Assembly (NCBI RefSeq): GCF_018294505.1
Contig: NC_057808.1
Location: 220,936,069 to 221,000,068, forward strand
Reading direction: 5' to 3'
From: Triticum aestivum
Taxonomy: Eukaryota; Streptophyta; Magnoliopsida; Poales; Poaceae
DNA length: 64,000 bases
The position numbers were made by a program, and so were the translations under genes. The notes under the pieces are model-generated. The model worked only from the letters and a program-made list of their open reading frames with translations. It did no database searches and was not told the DNA's origin. Shown in pieces: positions 54,563 to 64,000 of the stretch. How positions within the stretch are numbered: position 1 is the stretch's first letter; each line of letters begins with the position of its first letter.

Positions 54563-55234
54563 CTAGTGATCCACTCCTAGATTACTTTGGTTCCTCCCTG
54601 CTAAACTAATAGTTAGGCACACATCAGGTCTGGTACACATCATTGCATACATGATAGAACCTATGGCTGAAGCATAGGGAATGACTTTCATTTTCTCTCT
54701 ATCTTCTATAGTGGTCCGGCATTGAGTCTGACTCAACTTCACACCTTGTAACACAGGAAAGAACCCTTTCTTTGCTTGATCCATTTTGAACTTCTTCAAA
54801 ACTTTATCAAGGTATGTGCTTTGTGAAAGTCCAATTAAGCGTCTTGATATATCTCTATAGATCTTGATGCCCAATATATAAGCAGCTTCACCGAGGTCTT
54901 TCATTGAAAAATTCTTATTCAAGTATCCTTTTATGCTATTCATAAATTCAGTATCATTTCCGATCAACAATATGTCATCTACATATAATATCAGAAATGC
55001 TACAGAGCTCCCACTCACTTTCTTGTAAATATAGGCTTCTCCAAAAGTCTGTATAAAACCATATGCTTTGACCACACTATCAAAGCGTATATTCCAACTC
55101 CAAGAGGCTTGCACTAGTCCATAAATGGATCGCTGGAGCTTGCACACTTTGTTAGCACCTTTTGGATCAACAAAACCTTCTGGTTGCATCATATACAACT
55201 CTAAGATATCCATTAAGGAATGTAGTTTTGACAT
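54563..55234 (-). pseudogene. Copia reverse transcriptase, catalytic and thumb part
   Basis: Starts just after the first RT Asp motif, whose context is disrupted. KVCKLQRSIYGLVQASWSWN, the catalytic box LILYVDDILLIGND, MKDLGEAAYILGIKIYRD and IGSIMYAMMCTRPDVCLTIS are all recognisable. It ends in a TAG at 54563-54565. Separated from the upstream RT start (ending near 55284) by a frameshift. Confidence 0.9.
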
Positions 55235-55283
55235 TCATTTGCCAAATTTCATAATCATAAAATGCGGCAATTGCTAACATGAT

Positions 55284-56333
55284 TCAGACAAACTTAAGCA
55301 TCGCTACGGGTGAGAAGGTCTCATCGTAGTCAACTCCTTGAACTTGTCGAAAACCTTTCGCAACAAGTCGAGCTTTGTAGAGAGTAATATTACCATCAGC
55401 GTCAGTCTTCTTCTTGAAGACCCATTTATTCTCTATGGCTTGTCGATCATCGGGCAAGTCAACCAAAGTCCACACTTTGTTCTCATACATGGATCCCATC
55501 TTAGATTTCATGGCCTCAAGCCATTTCGCGAAATCTGGGCTCATCATCACTTCCTCATAGTTCGTAGGTTTGTCATGGTCAAGTAACATGACTTCCAGAA
55601 CAGGATTAACGTACCACTCTGATGCGGATCTTACTCTGGTTGATCTACAAGGTTCGGTAGTAACTTGATCAGAAGTTTCATGATCATCATCATTAGCTTC
55701 CTCACTGATTGGTGTCGGAATCACTGGAACTGATTTCTGTGATGAACTACTTTCCAATTCGGGAGCAGGTACAATTACCTCATCAAGTTCTACTTTCCTC
55801 CCACTCACTTCTTTCGAGACAAACTCCTTCTCTAGAAAGGATCTATTCTTAGCAATGAATGTTTTGCCTTCGGATCTGTGATAGAAGGTGTACCCAATAG
55901 TTTCCTTTGGGTATCCTATGAAGACACATTTCTCCGATTTGGGTTCGAGCTTATCAGGTTGAAGCTTTTTCACATAAGCATCGCAGCCCCAAACTTTAAG
56001 AAACGACAACTTGGGTTTCTTGCCAAACCACAGTTCATATGGTGTCGTCTCAACGGATTTAGATGGTGCCCTATTTAACGTGAATGCAGTCGTCTCTAAA
56101 GCATAACGCCAAATTGATAGCGGTAAATCAGTAAGAAACATCATAGATCGCACCATATCTAATAAAGTACGATTACGACGTTCGGACACACCATTACGCT
56201 GGGGTGTTCTAGGTGGCGTGAGTTGCGAAACTATTCCACATTGTTTCAAATGAAGACCAAACTCATAACTCAAATATTCACCTCCACTATCAGATCGTAG
56301 AAATTTTATTTTCTTGTTACGATGATTTTCCAC
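55284..56333 (-). pseudogene. Copia integrase (C-terminal part of core) and RT start
   Basis: IKFLRSDSGGEYLSYEFGLH contains the second DDE Asp, and RNGVSERRNRTLLDMVRSMM the Glu. KLSFLKVWGCDAYVKKLQ follows, then a Ser/Glu-rich linker. The RT opening is NKWVFKKKTDADGNITLYK, LVAKGFRQVQGVDYDETFSP. The frame is lost at 55284. The first DDE Asp region lies in the broken interval 56334-56412. Confidence 0.9.
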
Positions 56334-56412
56334 TTCACTCTGAAATACTTTGAACTTTTAAAATGTTTCATCAACTAGATATACCCATATCTGCTCAAAT
56401 CATCTGTGAAGG

Positions 56413-57726
56413 TCAGAAAATAACGATATCGCCGTGAGCCTCAACACTCATCAGACCGCATACATCAGTATGTATTATTTCCAATAAGTCAGTTGCTCGC
56501 TCCATTGTTCTGGAGAACGGAGTCTTAGTCATCTTGCCCATGAGGCATGGTTCGCAAGCATCAAGTGATTCATAATCAAGTGATTCCAAAAGCCTATCAG
56601 CATGGAGTTTCTTCATGCGCTTTACACCAATATGACCTAAACGGCAATGCCACAAATGAGTTGCACTATCATTATTAACCTTGCATCTTTTGGCTTCAAT
56701 ATTATGAATATGTGTATCACTACTATCGATATTCAACAAAAATAGACCACTCATCAAGGGTGCATGACCATAAAAGATATTACTCATATAAATAGAACAA
56801 CCATTATTCTCTGATTTAAATGAATAACTGTCTCGCATCAAACAAGATCTAGATATAATGTTCATGCTTAATGTTGGCACCAAATAACAATTATTCAGGT
56901 CTAAAACTAATCCCGAAGGTAGATGTAGAGGTAGCGTGCCGACCTCGATCACATCGACTTTGGAACCATTTCCCACGCGCATCGTCACCTCATACTTAGC
57001 TAATCTTCGTTTAATTCGTAGCCCCTGTTTCGAGTTGCAAATATGAGCAACAGAACCAGTATCAAATACCCAGGCGCTACTACGAGCATTAGTAAGGTAC
57101 ACATCAATAACATGTATATCAAATATACCTTTCACTTTGCCATCCTTCTTATCCACCGAATACTTGGGGTTGTTCCGCTTCCAGTGACCAGTCCATTTGC
57201 AGTAGAAGCACTCAGTCTCAGGGTTAGGTCCAGACTTGGGCTTCTTCACTTGAGCAGCAACTTGCTTGCCGTTCTTCTTGAAGTTCCCCTTCTTCCCTTT
57301 GCCCTTCTTCTTGAAACTAGTGGTCTTATTAACCATCAACACTTGATGCTCCTTCTTGATTTGTACCTCTGTAGCCTTTAGCATCGCGAAGAGCTCGGGA
57401 ATTGTCTTATCCATCCCTTGCATATTATAGTTCATCATGAAGCTTTTGTAGCTTGGTGGCAGTGATTGAAGAACTCTGTCAATGACACTATCATTAGGAA
57501 GATTAACTCCCAGTTGAGTCAAGTGGTTGTGGTACCCAGACATTCTGAGTATATGTTCACTGACAGAACTATTCTCCTCCATCTTGCAGCCATAGAACTT
57601 ATTGGAGACTTCATATCTCTCAATTCGGGCATTTGCCTGAAATATTAACTTCAACTCCTGGAACATCTCATATGCTCCATGACGTTCAAAACGCCGTTGA
57701 AGTCCCGATTCTAAGCCGTAAAGCAT
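56413..57726 (-). pseudogene. Copia gag C-terminus, protease and pre-integrase
   Basis: UBN2-type gag (QANARIERYEVSNKFYGCKM, LTQLGVNLPNDSVIDRVLQS), then a zinc knuckle CFYCKWTGHWKRNNPKY in which the last Cys is Asn-Pro. Protease WVFDTGSVAHICNSKQGL (D-T-G intact). Pre-integrase LWHCRLGHIGVKRMKKLH ... CEPCLMGKMTKTPFSR. The frame breaks near the first integrase Asp (IHTDVCGLMSVEAHGD). Confidence 0.9.
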
Positions 57727-57732
57727 GGCACA

Positions 57733-57957
57733 CTAAACTATCGAGTAGTCATCAGCTTTGCTCTGCCAGACGTTCATAACGTCCGGAGTTGCTCCTGCAG
57801 CGGGTCTTGCACCTAGCGGTGCTTCCAGGACGTAATTCTTCTGTGCAGCAATGAGGATAATCCTACGGACCCATTCCGTGTAGTTGCTACCATCATCTTT
57901 CAACTTAGCTTTCTCTAGGAACGCATTAAAATTCAAAGGAACGGTAGCACGGTACAA
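57733..57957 (-). pseudogene. Copia gag N-terminus
   Basis: VPLNFNAFLEKAKLKDDGSN, YTEWVRRIILIAAQKNYVLE is the usual start of this gag type. A TAG at 57733-57735 (after DDYSIV) separates it from the frame that begins at 57726. Confidence 0.85.
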
Positions 57958-59190
57958 TTATATACAACAACATAGATGCAAAATACTATCAGGTACTAAG
58001 TTCATGATAAATTAAAGTTCAATTAATCGTATTACTTAAGAACTACCACTTAGATAGGCATCCCTCTAGTCATCTAAATGATCGCGTGCTCCATATCAAC
58101 TAAACCATGTCCGATCATCACGTGAGATGGAGTAGCTTTCAATGGAGAACATCACTATGTTGGTCATATCTACTATATGATTCACGTTCGACCTTTCGGT
58201 CTCAGTGTTCCGAGGCCATATCTGCATATGCTAGGCTCGTCAAGTTTAACTCGAGTATTCTGCATGTGCAAAACTGGCTTGCACCCGTTGTATGTGAACG
58301 TAGAGCTTATCACACCCGATCATCACGTGGTGTCTCGGCACGACGAACTATAGCAACGGTGCATACTCAGGGAGAACACTTGTACCTTGAAATTTAGTGA
58401 GGGATCATCTTATAATGCTACCGCCGTACTAAGCAAAATAAGATGCATAAAAGACAAACATCACATGCAATCAAAATAAGTGATATGATATGGCCATCAT
58501 CATCTTGTGCCTTTGATCTCCATCTCCAAAGCACTATCATGATCACCATCGTCACCGGCTTGACACCTTGATCTCCATCGTAGCATCGTTGTCGTCTCGC
58601 CAACTATTGCTTCTACGACTATCACTAACGCTTAGTGATAAAGTAAAGCAATTACATGGCGATTGCATTTCATACAATAAAGCGACAACCATATGGCTCC
58701 TGCCAGTTGCCGATAACTGTTACAAAACATGATCATCTCATACAACAATTTATATATTATCACGTCTTGACCATATCACATCACAACATGCCCTGCAAAA
58801 ACAAGTTAGACGTCCTCTACTTTGTTGTTGCAAATTTTACGTGGCTGCTACAGGCTTCTAGCAAGAACCGTTCTTACCTATGCATCAAAACCACAACGAT
58901 TTTTCGTCAAGTGTGCTGTTTTAACCTTCAACAAGGACCGGGCGTAGTCAAACTCGATTCAACTAAAGTTGGAGAAACATACACCCGCTAGCCACCTGTG
59001 TGTGAAGCACGTCGGTAGAACCAGTCTCATGAATGCGGTCATGTAATGTCGGTCCGGGCCACTTCAGCCAACAATACCGCCGAATCAAAGTAAGACATTG
59101 CTGGTAAGCAGTATGACTATTATCACCCACAACTCATTGTGTTCTACTCGTGCATATAACATCTACGCATTGACCTGGCTCGGATGCCGT
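57958..59190 (-). other. Minus-strand copia 5' leader and primer-binding site
   Basis: No long ORF of note. Immediately after the LTR on the minus strand, ACGGCATCCGAGCCAGGTC (59172-59190) is a mutated version of the TGGTATCAGAGCC-type tRNA-Met site. Confidence 0.7.
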
Positions 59191-60925
59191 TGTTGCGGAA
59201 CACAATATTTCAAAAAAATTACCTACGATCACGCAAGATCTATCTAGGAGATGCATAGCAACGAGCGGGGAGAGTGTGTCCACGTACCCACATAGAACGA
59301 AAGCGGAAGCGTTTAGTAACGCGGTTGATGTAGTCGAACGTCTTCGCGATCCAACGGATCCAAGCACTGAACGTACGACACCTCCGCGTTCAGCACACGT
59401 TTCAACTCGATGACGTCCCTCGAACTCTTGATCCAGTTGAGGCCGAGGGAGAGTTCCTCAGCACGACGGTGTGGCGACGGTGATGATGAAGTTACCGGCG
59501 CAGGGCTTCGCCTAAGCACTACGATGATATGACCAAGGTGTGTAACTGGGAGGGGGCACCGCACATGGCTAAGACAAGACTTGGTGTGCCTTTGGGGTGC
59601 CCCCTCCCACGTATATAAAGGGGGGAAGAGAGGTGGCCGACCCAAGGGGGTGCGCCATAGGGGGGTCCTACTTGGACTCCCGGTCCAAGTAGGATTCGCC
59701 CCCCTTTCCTATTCCCACTAGGAGAAGGAGGGAAGGAGGAGGAGGAGAGAAGGAAAGGGGGGCCGCCCCCCCAACCCTAGTCCAATTCGGTTTGGGCTTA
59801 GGAGGGTGCGCGCCACCACCTGACCGCCGCCTCCTCTCTCCACTAGGGCCCATGAAGGCCCATTAACTCCCCGGGGGGGGGGGGTTCCGATAACTCTCGG
59901 TACTCCATAAAATGTCCGAACCTATCCGAAACCATTCCGGTGTCCAAACATAACCTTCCAATATATCAATCTTTATGTCTCGACCATTTTGAGACTCCTC
60001 GTAATGTCTGTGATCTTATCCGGGACTCCGAACAAACTTCGGTCATCAAATCACATAACTCATAATACAAATCGTCATCGAACATTAATCGTGCGGATCC
60101 TACGGGTTCGAGAACTATGTAGACATGACCGAGACACATCTCTGGTCAATAACCAATAGCGGAACCTGGATGCTCATATTGGCTCCTACATATTCTACGA
60201 AGGTCTTTATCGGTCAAACCGCATAACAACATACGTTGTTCCCTTTGTCATCGGTATGTTACTTGCCCGAGATTCGATCATCGGTATCCTCATACCTAGT
60301 TCAATCTCGTTATCGGCATATCTCTTTACTCGTTCCGTAATGCATCATCCCATGACTAACTCATGAGTCACATTGCTTGCATGGCTCATAGTGATGTGCA
60401 TTACCGAGAGGGCCCAGAGATACCTCTCCAGTACACGGAGTGACAAATCCTAATCTCGATTGATGCCAACTCAACAAACACCATCGGAGACACCTGTAGA
60501 GCATCTTTATAATCACCCAGTTACGTTGTGACGTTTGATAGCACACAAGGTGTTCCTCCGGTATTCGGGAGTTGCATAATCTCATAGTCAGAGGAACATG
60601 TATAAGTCATGAAGAAAGCAATAGCAATAAAACTAAACGATCATAATGCTAAGCTAACGGACGGGTCTTGTCCATCACATCATTCTCTAATGATGTGATC
60701 CCATTCATCAAATGACAACACATGTCTATGGCTAGGAAATTTAACCATCTTTGATTAACGAGCTAGTCAAGTAGAGGCATACTAGGGACACTCTGTTTAT
60801 CTATGTATTCACACATGTACTAAGTTTCCGGTTAATACAATTCTACATGAATAATAAACATTTATCATGATATAAGGAAATATAAATAACAACTTTATTA
60901 TTGCCTCTAGGGCATATTTCCTTCA
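59191..60925 (-). repeat. Minus-strand copia 5' LTR
   Basis: 1735 bp, TGAAGGAAAT at 60925 to the CAACA end at 59191. TATA-like TTTATATACGTGGG (minus) lies at about 59606-59619. It differs from the 3' LTR by several indels, for example extra sequence at about 59250-59290. Confidence 0.88.
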
Positions 60926-60930
60926 TCTTG

Positions 60931-61745
60931 TTCGGACCTTATAAACATGGCAACATTATTTATGTCCCAAAGAATTTGTTATACATTCTGATCATGAATC
61001 TTTGAAACACATTAAAAGTCAAGCAAAACTGAACCATAGACCTGCTAAATGGGTTGAATTCATTGAGACTTTCCCTTATGCCATTAAACACAAGAAGGGT
61101 AAATAAAATGTTATTGCTGATGCATTGTCTCGTCGTTATACTATGCTTTCACAACTTGACTTTAGAATATTTGGTTTGGAGACCATCAAAGATCAATATG
61201 TGCATGATGCTGAATTTAAAGATGTATTGCAGAATTGTAAGGAAGGGAGAACATGGAACAAGTTTGTCGTTAACGATGGATTTCTGTTTCGTGCTAACAA
61301 GCTATGCATTCCAGCTAGCTCCGTTCGTCTTTTGTTGTTGCAGGAGGCGCATGGAGGAGGATTAATGGGACACTTTGGCATGAAGAAGACGGAGGATATA
61401 CTTGCTACACATTTCTTTTGGCCAAAGATGAGACGGGATGTTGAGTGTTTTGTTTCACGCTGCACTACATGTCAAAAAGCTAAGTCACGACTCAATCCTC
61501 ATGGTTTAGTGCCTATATCTGGTGTTCCTTGGGAGGATATATCTATGGACTTTGTTTTAGGTTTACCTCGAACAAAGAAGGGGATGAATAGGATATTTGT
61601 TGTTGTGGATAGGTTCTCGAAAATGGCACACTTTATACCATGTCATAAAAGCGATGATGTTGCTAATGTTGCTGATTTGTTCTTTCGTGAAATTATTCGC
61701 TTGCATGGTGTGCCCAATACAATTGTTGCAGATCGTGATACTTAA
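60931..61745 (+). pseudogene. Gypsy RNase H end and integrase first half (copy B, resumed)
   Basis: RNase H resumes with [17 protein letters not shown] and a TAA within KHKKGK at 61084-61086. The frame from 61125 then runs through the integrase zinc-binding domain ([20 protein letters not shown] ... [11 protein letters not shown], an HHCC pattern) and the core with two DDE acids ([23 protein letters not shown]). A TAA at 61743-61745 stops it. Confidence 0.9.
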
Positions 61746-61780
61746 TTTTTAGCCACTTTTAGAGATGTTTATGGGCTAAG

Positions 61781-62782
61781 TTGGGGACTAAACTGCTTTT
61801 TAGTACTACATGTCACCCCCAAACTGATGGACAAACTGAAGTAGTCAACAGAACATTGTCTACTATGCTTAGGGCTGTTTTGAAGAATAACAAGAAAATG
61901 TGGGAAGAATGCTTGCCTCATATTGAATTTGCTTATAGTCGTTCATTGCATTCTATTCTGCCCTTTTGAAATTGTGTATGGTTTCCTTCCTCGTGCACCT
62001 ATTGATTTGTTGCCTCTTCCATCTTTCGGAGAAGGTTAATTTTGATGCTAAACAACGTGCTGAATTGATCTTAAAAATGCATGAGCTAACTAAGGAGAAC
62101 ATTGAGCATATGAATGCTAAATATAAACTTGCTAGAGATAAGGGTAGAAAACGTGTTGTCTTTGCACCTGGAGATCTTGTTTGGTTACATTTGCGTAAGG
62201 ATAGATTTAATGATTTGCGCAAAGCTAATGCCATGTGTTGATGGTCCATTTAAGGTGTTAGAGAAAATAAATGATAATGCATATAAACTTGAGCTGCCTG
62301 CAGATTTTGGGGTTAGTCCCACATTTAACATTGTAGATTTGAATCCTTATTTGGATGAGGAAGATGAGCTTCCGTCGAGGACGACTTCATTTCAAGAAGG
62401 GGAGGATGATCAGGATATCAATACCATTGTTACACCCACAACCCCTACTGCTACATATACTGGACCAATTACTAGAGCTCGCGCACGCCAATTAAATTAT
62501 CAGGTATATTCGTTTCTTGGTAACGATTCTAATGTTCATGAGAATATGATGCTGCCTAAATTGGATACATATGTTTTGCTTACAAATGAAGGGCCTGGCA
62601 TGGATAAGAGGGATGAACACTGGAGCAAGACCAAGCATGGAGATGATGGCATGCGCAAGGGGAACAAGAGCGGAGTTACAAGTGATGATTTCAGGACTTT
62701 GAAGCCACATAAGGAGTGCATGAATCCTTGGACGAAATATACAAGATGCCACTTCATAAATTTCGTCCAGAGGCTATTCTAG
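61781..62782 (+). pseudogene. Gypsy integrase second half, running into the 3' LTR
   Basis: 61781-61969 has [20 protein letters not shown] with the catalytic Glu. A frame change follows, then 61966-62241 with FAPGDLVWLHLRKDRF (GPY/F-like module). Another shift leads to 62114-62782: NDNAYKLELPADFGVSPTFN and the C-terminal tail GPITRARARQLNYQVYSF. The frame crosses the predicted LTR start (62683) and ends at TAG 62780-62782. A canonical chromodomain is not evident. Integrase tails that overlap the LTR are known from CRM-type chromoviruses. Confidence 0.85.
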
Positions 62783-62944
62783 GTGCTGCGTCACCTTATT
62801 ATTGGGCCAGGCCCGTGTAATTTCGAAATACTTAAGTATAGGTTGTTTTTAGAGTCCGTGTGTGTGGGGAAACAAGAGTTAGGGTTGGTTTTGGACCCCT
62901 CCTCCAAGGGCCACGAAATTTCCCCCTCTTCCTCCATATATACA
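62683..62944 (+). repeat. Gypsy copy B 3' LTR, first 262 bp
   Basis: TGATGATTTCAGGACTTTGA matches the shared LTR at 37249. A purine tract (GCGCAAGGGGAACAAGAGCG) lies upstream at about 62653-62672. The sequence follows 37249-37511 closely and is interrupted after CATATATACA by the next insertion. Confidence 0.75.
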
Positions 62945-64000
62945 TGAAGGAAATATGCCCTAGAGGCAATAATAAAGTTGTTATTTGTATTTCCTTATAT
63001 CATGATAAATGTTTATTATTCATGCTAGAATTGTATTAACCGGAAACTTAGTACATGTGTGAATACATAGACAAACAAAGTGTCACTAGTATGCCTCTAC
63101 TTGACTAGCTCGTTCAATCAAAGATGGTTAAGTTTCCTTACCATAGACATGAGTTGTCATTTGATTAACGGGGTCACATCATTAGAGAATGATGTGATTG
63201 ACTTGACCCATTCCGTTAGCTTAGCATTTGATCGTTTAGTATATTGCTATTGCTTTCTTCATGACTTATACATGTTCCTATGACAATGAGATTATGCAAC
63301 TCCCGAATACCTAAGGAACACTTTGTGTGCTACCAAATGTCACAACGTAACTGGGTCATTATAAAGGTGCTCTACAGGTGTCTCCGATGGTACTTGTTGA
63401 GTTGGCATAGATCAAGATTAGGATTTGTCACTCCGATTGTCGGAGAGGTATCTCTGGGCCCTCTCGGTAATGCACATCACTATAAGCCTTGCAAGCAATG
63501 TAACTAATGAGTTAGTTGCGGGATGATGCATTACGGAACGAGTAAAGAGACTTGCTGGTAACAAGATTGAATTAGGTATTGAGATACCAACGATCGAATC
63601 TCGGGCAAGTAACATACCGATGACAAAGGGAACAACGTATGTTGTTATGCGGTTTGACTGATAAAGATCTTCGTAGAATATGTAGGAACCAATATGAGCA
63701 TCCATGTTCCGCTATTGGTTATTGACCGGAGATGTGTCTCGGTCATGTCTACATAGTTCTCGAACCCATAGGGTCCGCACGCTTAACGTTCGGTGACGAT
63801 CGGTAATATGAGTTTATGTGTTTTGATGTACCGAAGGTAGTTCGGAGTCCCAGATATGATCACGTACATGACGAGGAGTCTTGAAATGGTCGACACATAA
63901 AGATTGATATATTGGACGGCTATATTCGGACACCGGAATGGTTTCGGGTGATCTCGGAGAAAACCGAAGTGCCGGAGGGGTTACCGAAACCCCCCGGGGG
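62945..64000 (+). repeat. Copia LTR of the same family as 52290-60925, plus strand, cut by window end
   Basis: Begins TGAAGGAAATATGCCCTAGA. About 1056 bp of an expected LTR of about 1.7 kb are present, matching the reverse complement of 60925 downward. Whether it is a solo LTR or the start of a full element cannot be seen. If the five bases before it (ATACA) are a target duplication, they should recur at its far end. Confidence 0.9.

Larger units (their letters stand above)
52290..60925 (-). mobile_element. Ty1/copia element on the minus strand (Angela/BARE-like LTR start)
   Basis: The exact target duplication TCTTG (52285-52289 and 60926-60930) shows insertion into the gypsy RNase H. On the minus strand the LTRs start TGAAGGAAATATGCCCTAGA, close to the well-known Triticeae Angela/WIS/BARE LTR opening, and end GTTCC(C/G)CAACA. 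Gene order from high to low coordinates: gag, protease, integrase, RT, RNase H. All frames are interrupted. A second LTR of the family, in the opposite orientation, starts at 62945. Confidence 0.92.
47823..62944 (+). mobile_element. Ty3/gypsy chromovirus-like element, copy B (internal region and start of 3' LTR)
   Basis: Follows the shared LTR directly, with a primer-binding-like TGCTATCAGAT at 47825-47835. Order: 5' leader with minisatellite, gag, protease, RT, RNase H, integrase, the gypsy order. It is split by the minus-strand copia element 52290-60925. The 3' LTR begins at about 62683 and is cut at 62944 by another LTR. The last pol frame continues about 33 codons into the LTR, a feature reported for the centromeric CRM lineage, which makes a CRM-like assignment likely but unproven. 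Confidence 0.8.

Overview
The window looks like a repeat-dense intergenic block of a large grass genome, most likely Triticeae (wheat, Aegilops or barley group). The evidence is the nested LTR retrotransposons with Triticeae-style termini (for example an LTR opening TGAAGGAAATATGCCCTAG), Stowaway MITEs opening CTCCCTCCGTCCC, PIF/Harbinger termini GGGCATCTCCAAC and a CACTA end carrying CTACTACT sub-terminal repeats. I see no intact host gene, no rRNA or tRNA gene and no CRISPR array. Two assembly gaps are present (2948-3097, 11269-11970).

Layout. 1-5257 holds DNA transposons: a Mutator-like transposase on the minus strand, a CACTA end, and a PIF/Harbinger element with a decayed transposase. 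5258-18610 is MITEs, a retroposed insertion with an 18-bp target duplication, a pair of miniature LTR retrotransposons (TRIM/SMART type), a long-TIR element around gap 2, A/T-rich and purine-rich repeats, two tandem duplications, and a short decayed host-gene-like fragment with splice sites (about 16.9-18.4 kb). 18611-33505 holds two copies of an unusual ORF built on repeated psi-K-x-E-x-x-S-P motifs. One copy is split by a Ty1/copia element (19243-28901), which itself contains a deleted LTR element (21168-24506) that in turn contains a SINE. The second copy sits inside a Harbinger-like element (31622-33505). A 5'-truncated LINE lies between them. 33506-36940 is MITEs, a perfect 22-bp hairpin and a second Harbinger remnant.

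36941-64000 is a stack built on a chromovirus-like Ty3/gypsy element. A truncated upstream copy and a nearly complete downstream copy share one LTR. That LTR is split by a 9.9-kb SIRE/Maximus-like element (37791-47717), which keeps gag and an extra env-like ORF but lacks pol. The RNase H region of the downstream gypsy copy is split by a minus-strand copia element (52290-60925), and its 3' LTR by another LTR of that same copia family (62945 to the window end). Insertions at 19243, 21168, 37791 and 52290 carry exact 5-bp target duplications, so the nesting order is secure.

The elements act on one another as insertion targets, not as a pathway. All large coding regions carry stops or frameshifts. 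The least explained structures are the psi-KxExxSP ORF family, the promoter-plus-intron-like module in front of the env-like ORF of the SIRE-like element (with TCGGTnnnACCGA palindromes also clustered in its LTRs), and a GC-rich LTR hairpin that coincides with a deletion breakpoint. Coordinates come from reading by eye. Family names are by recognition, not by search.
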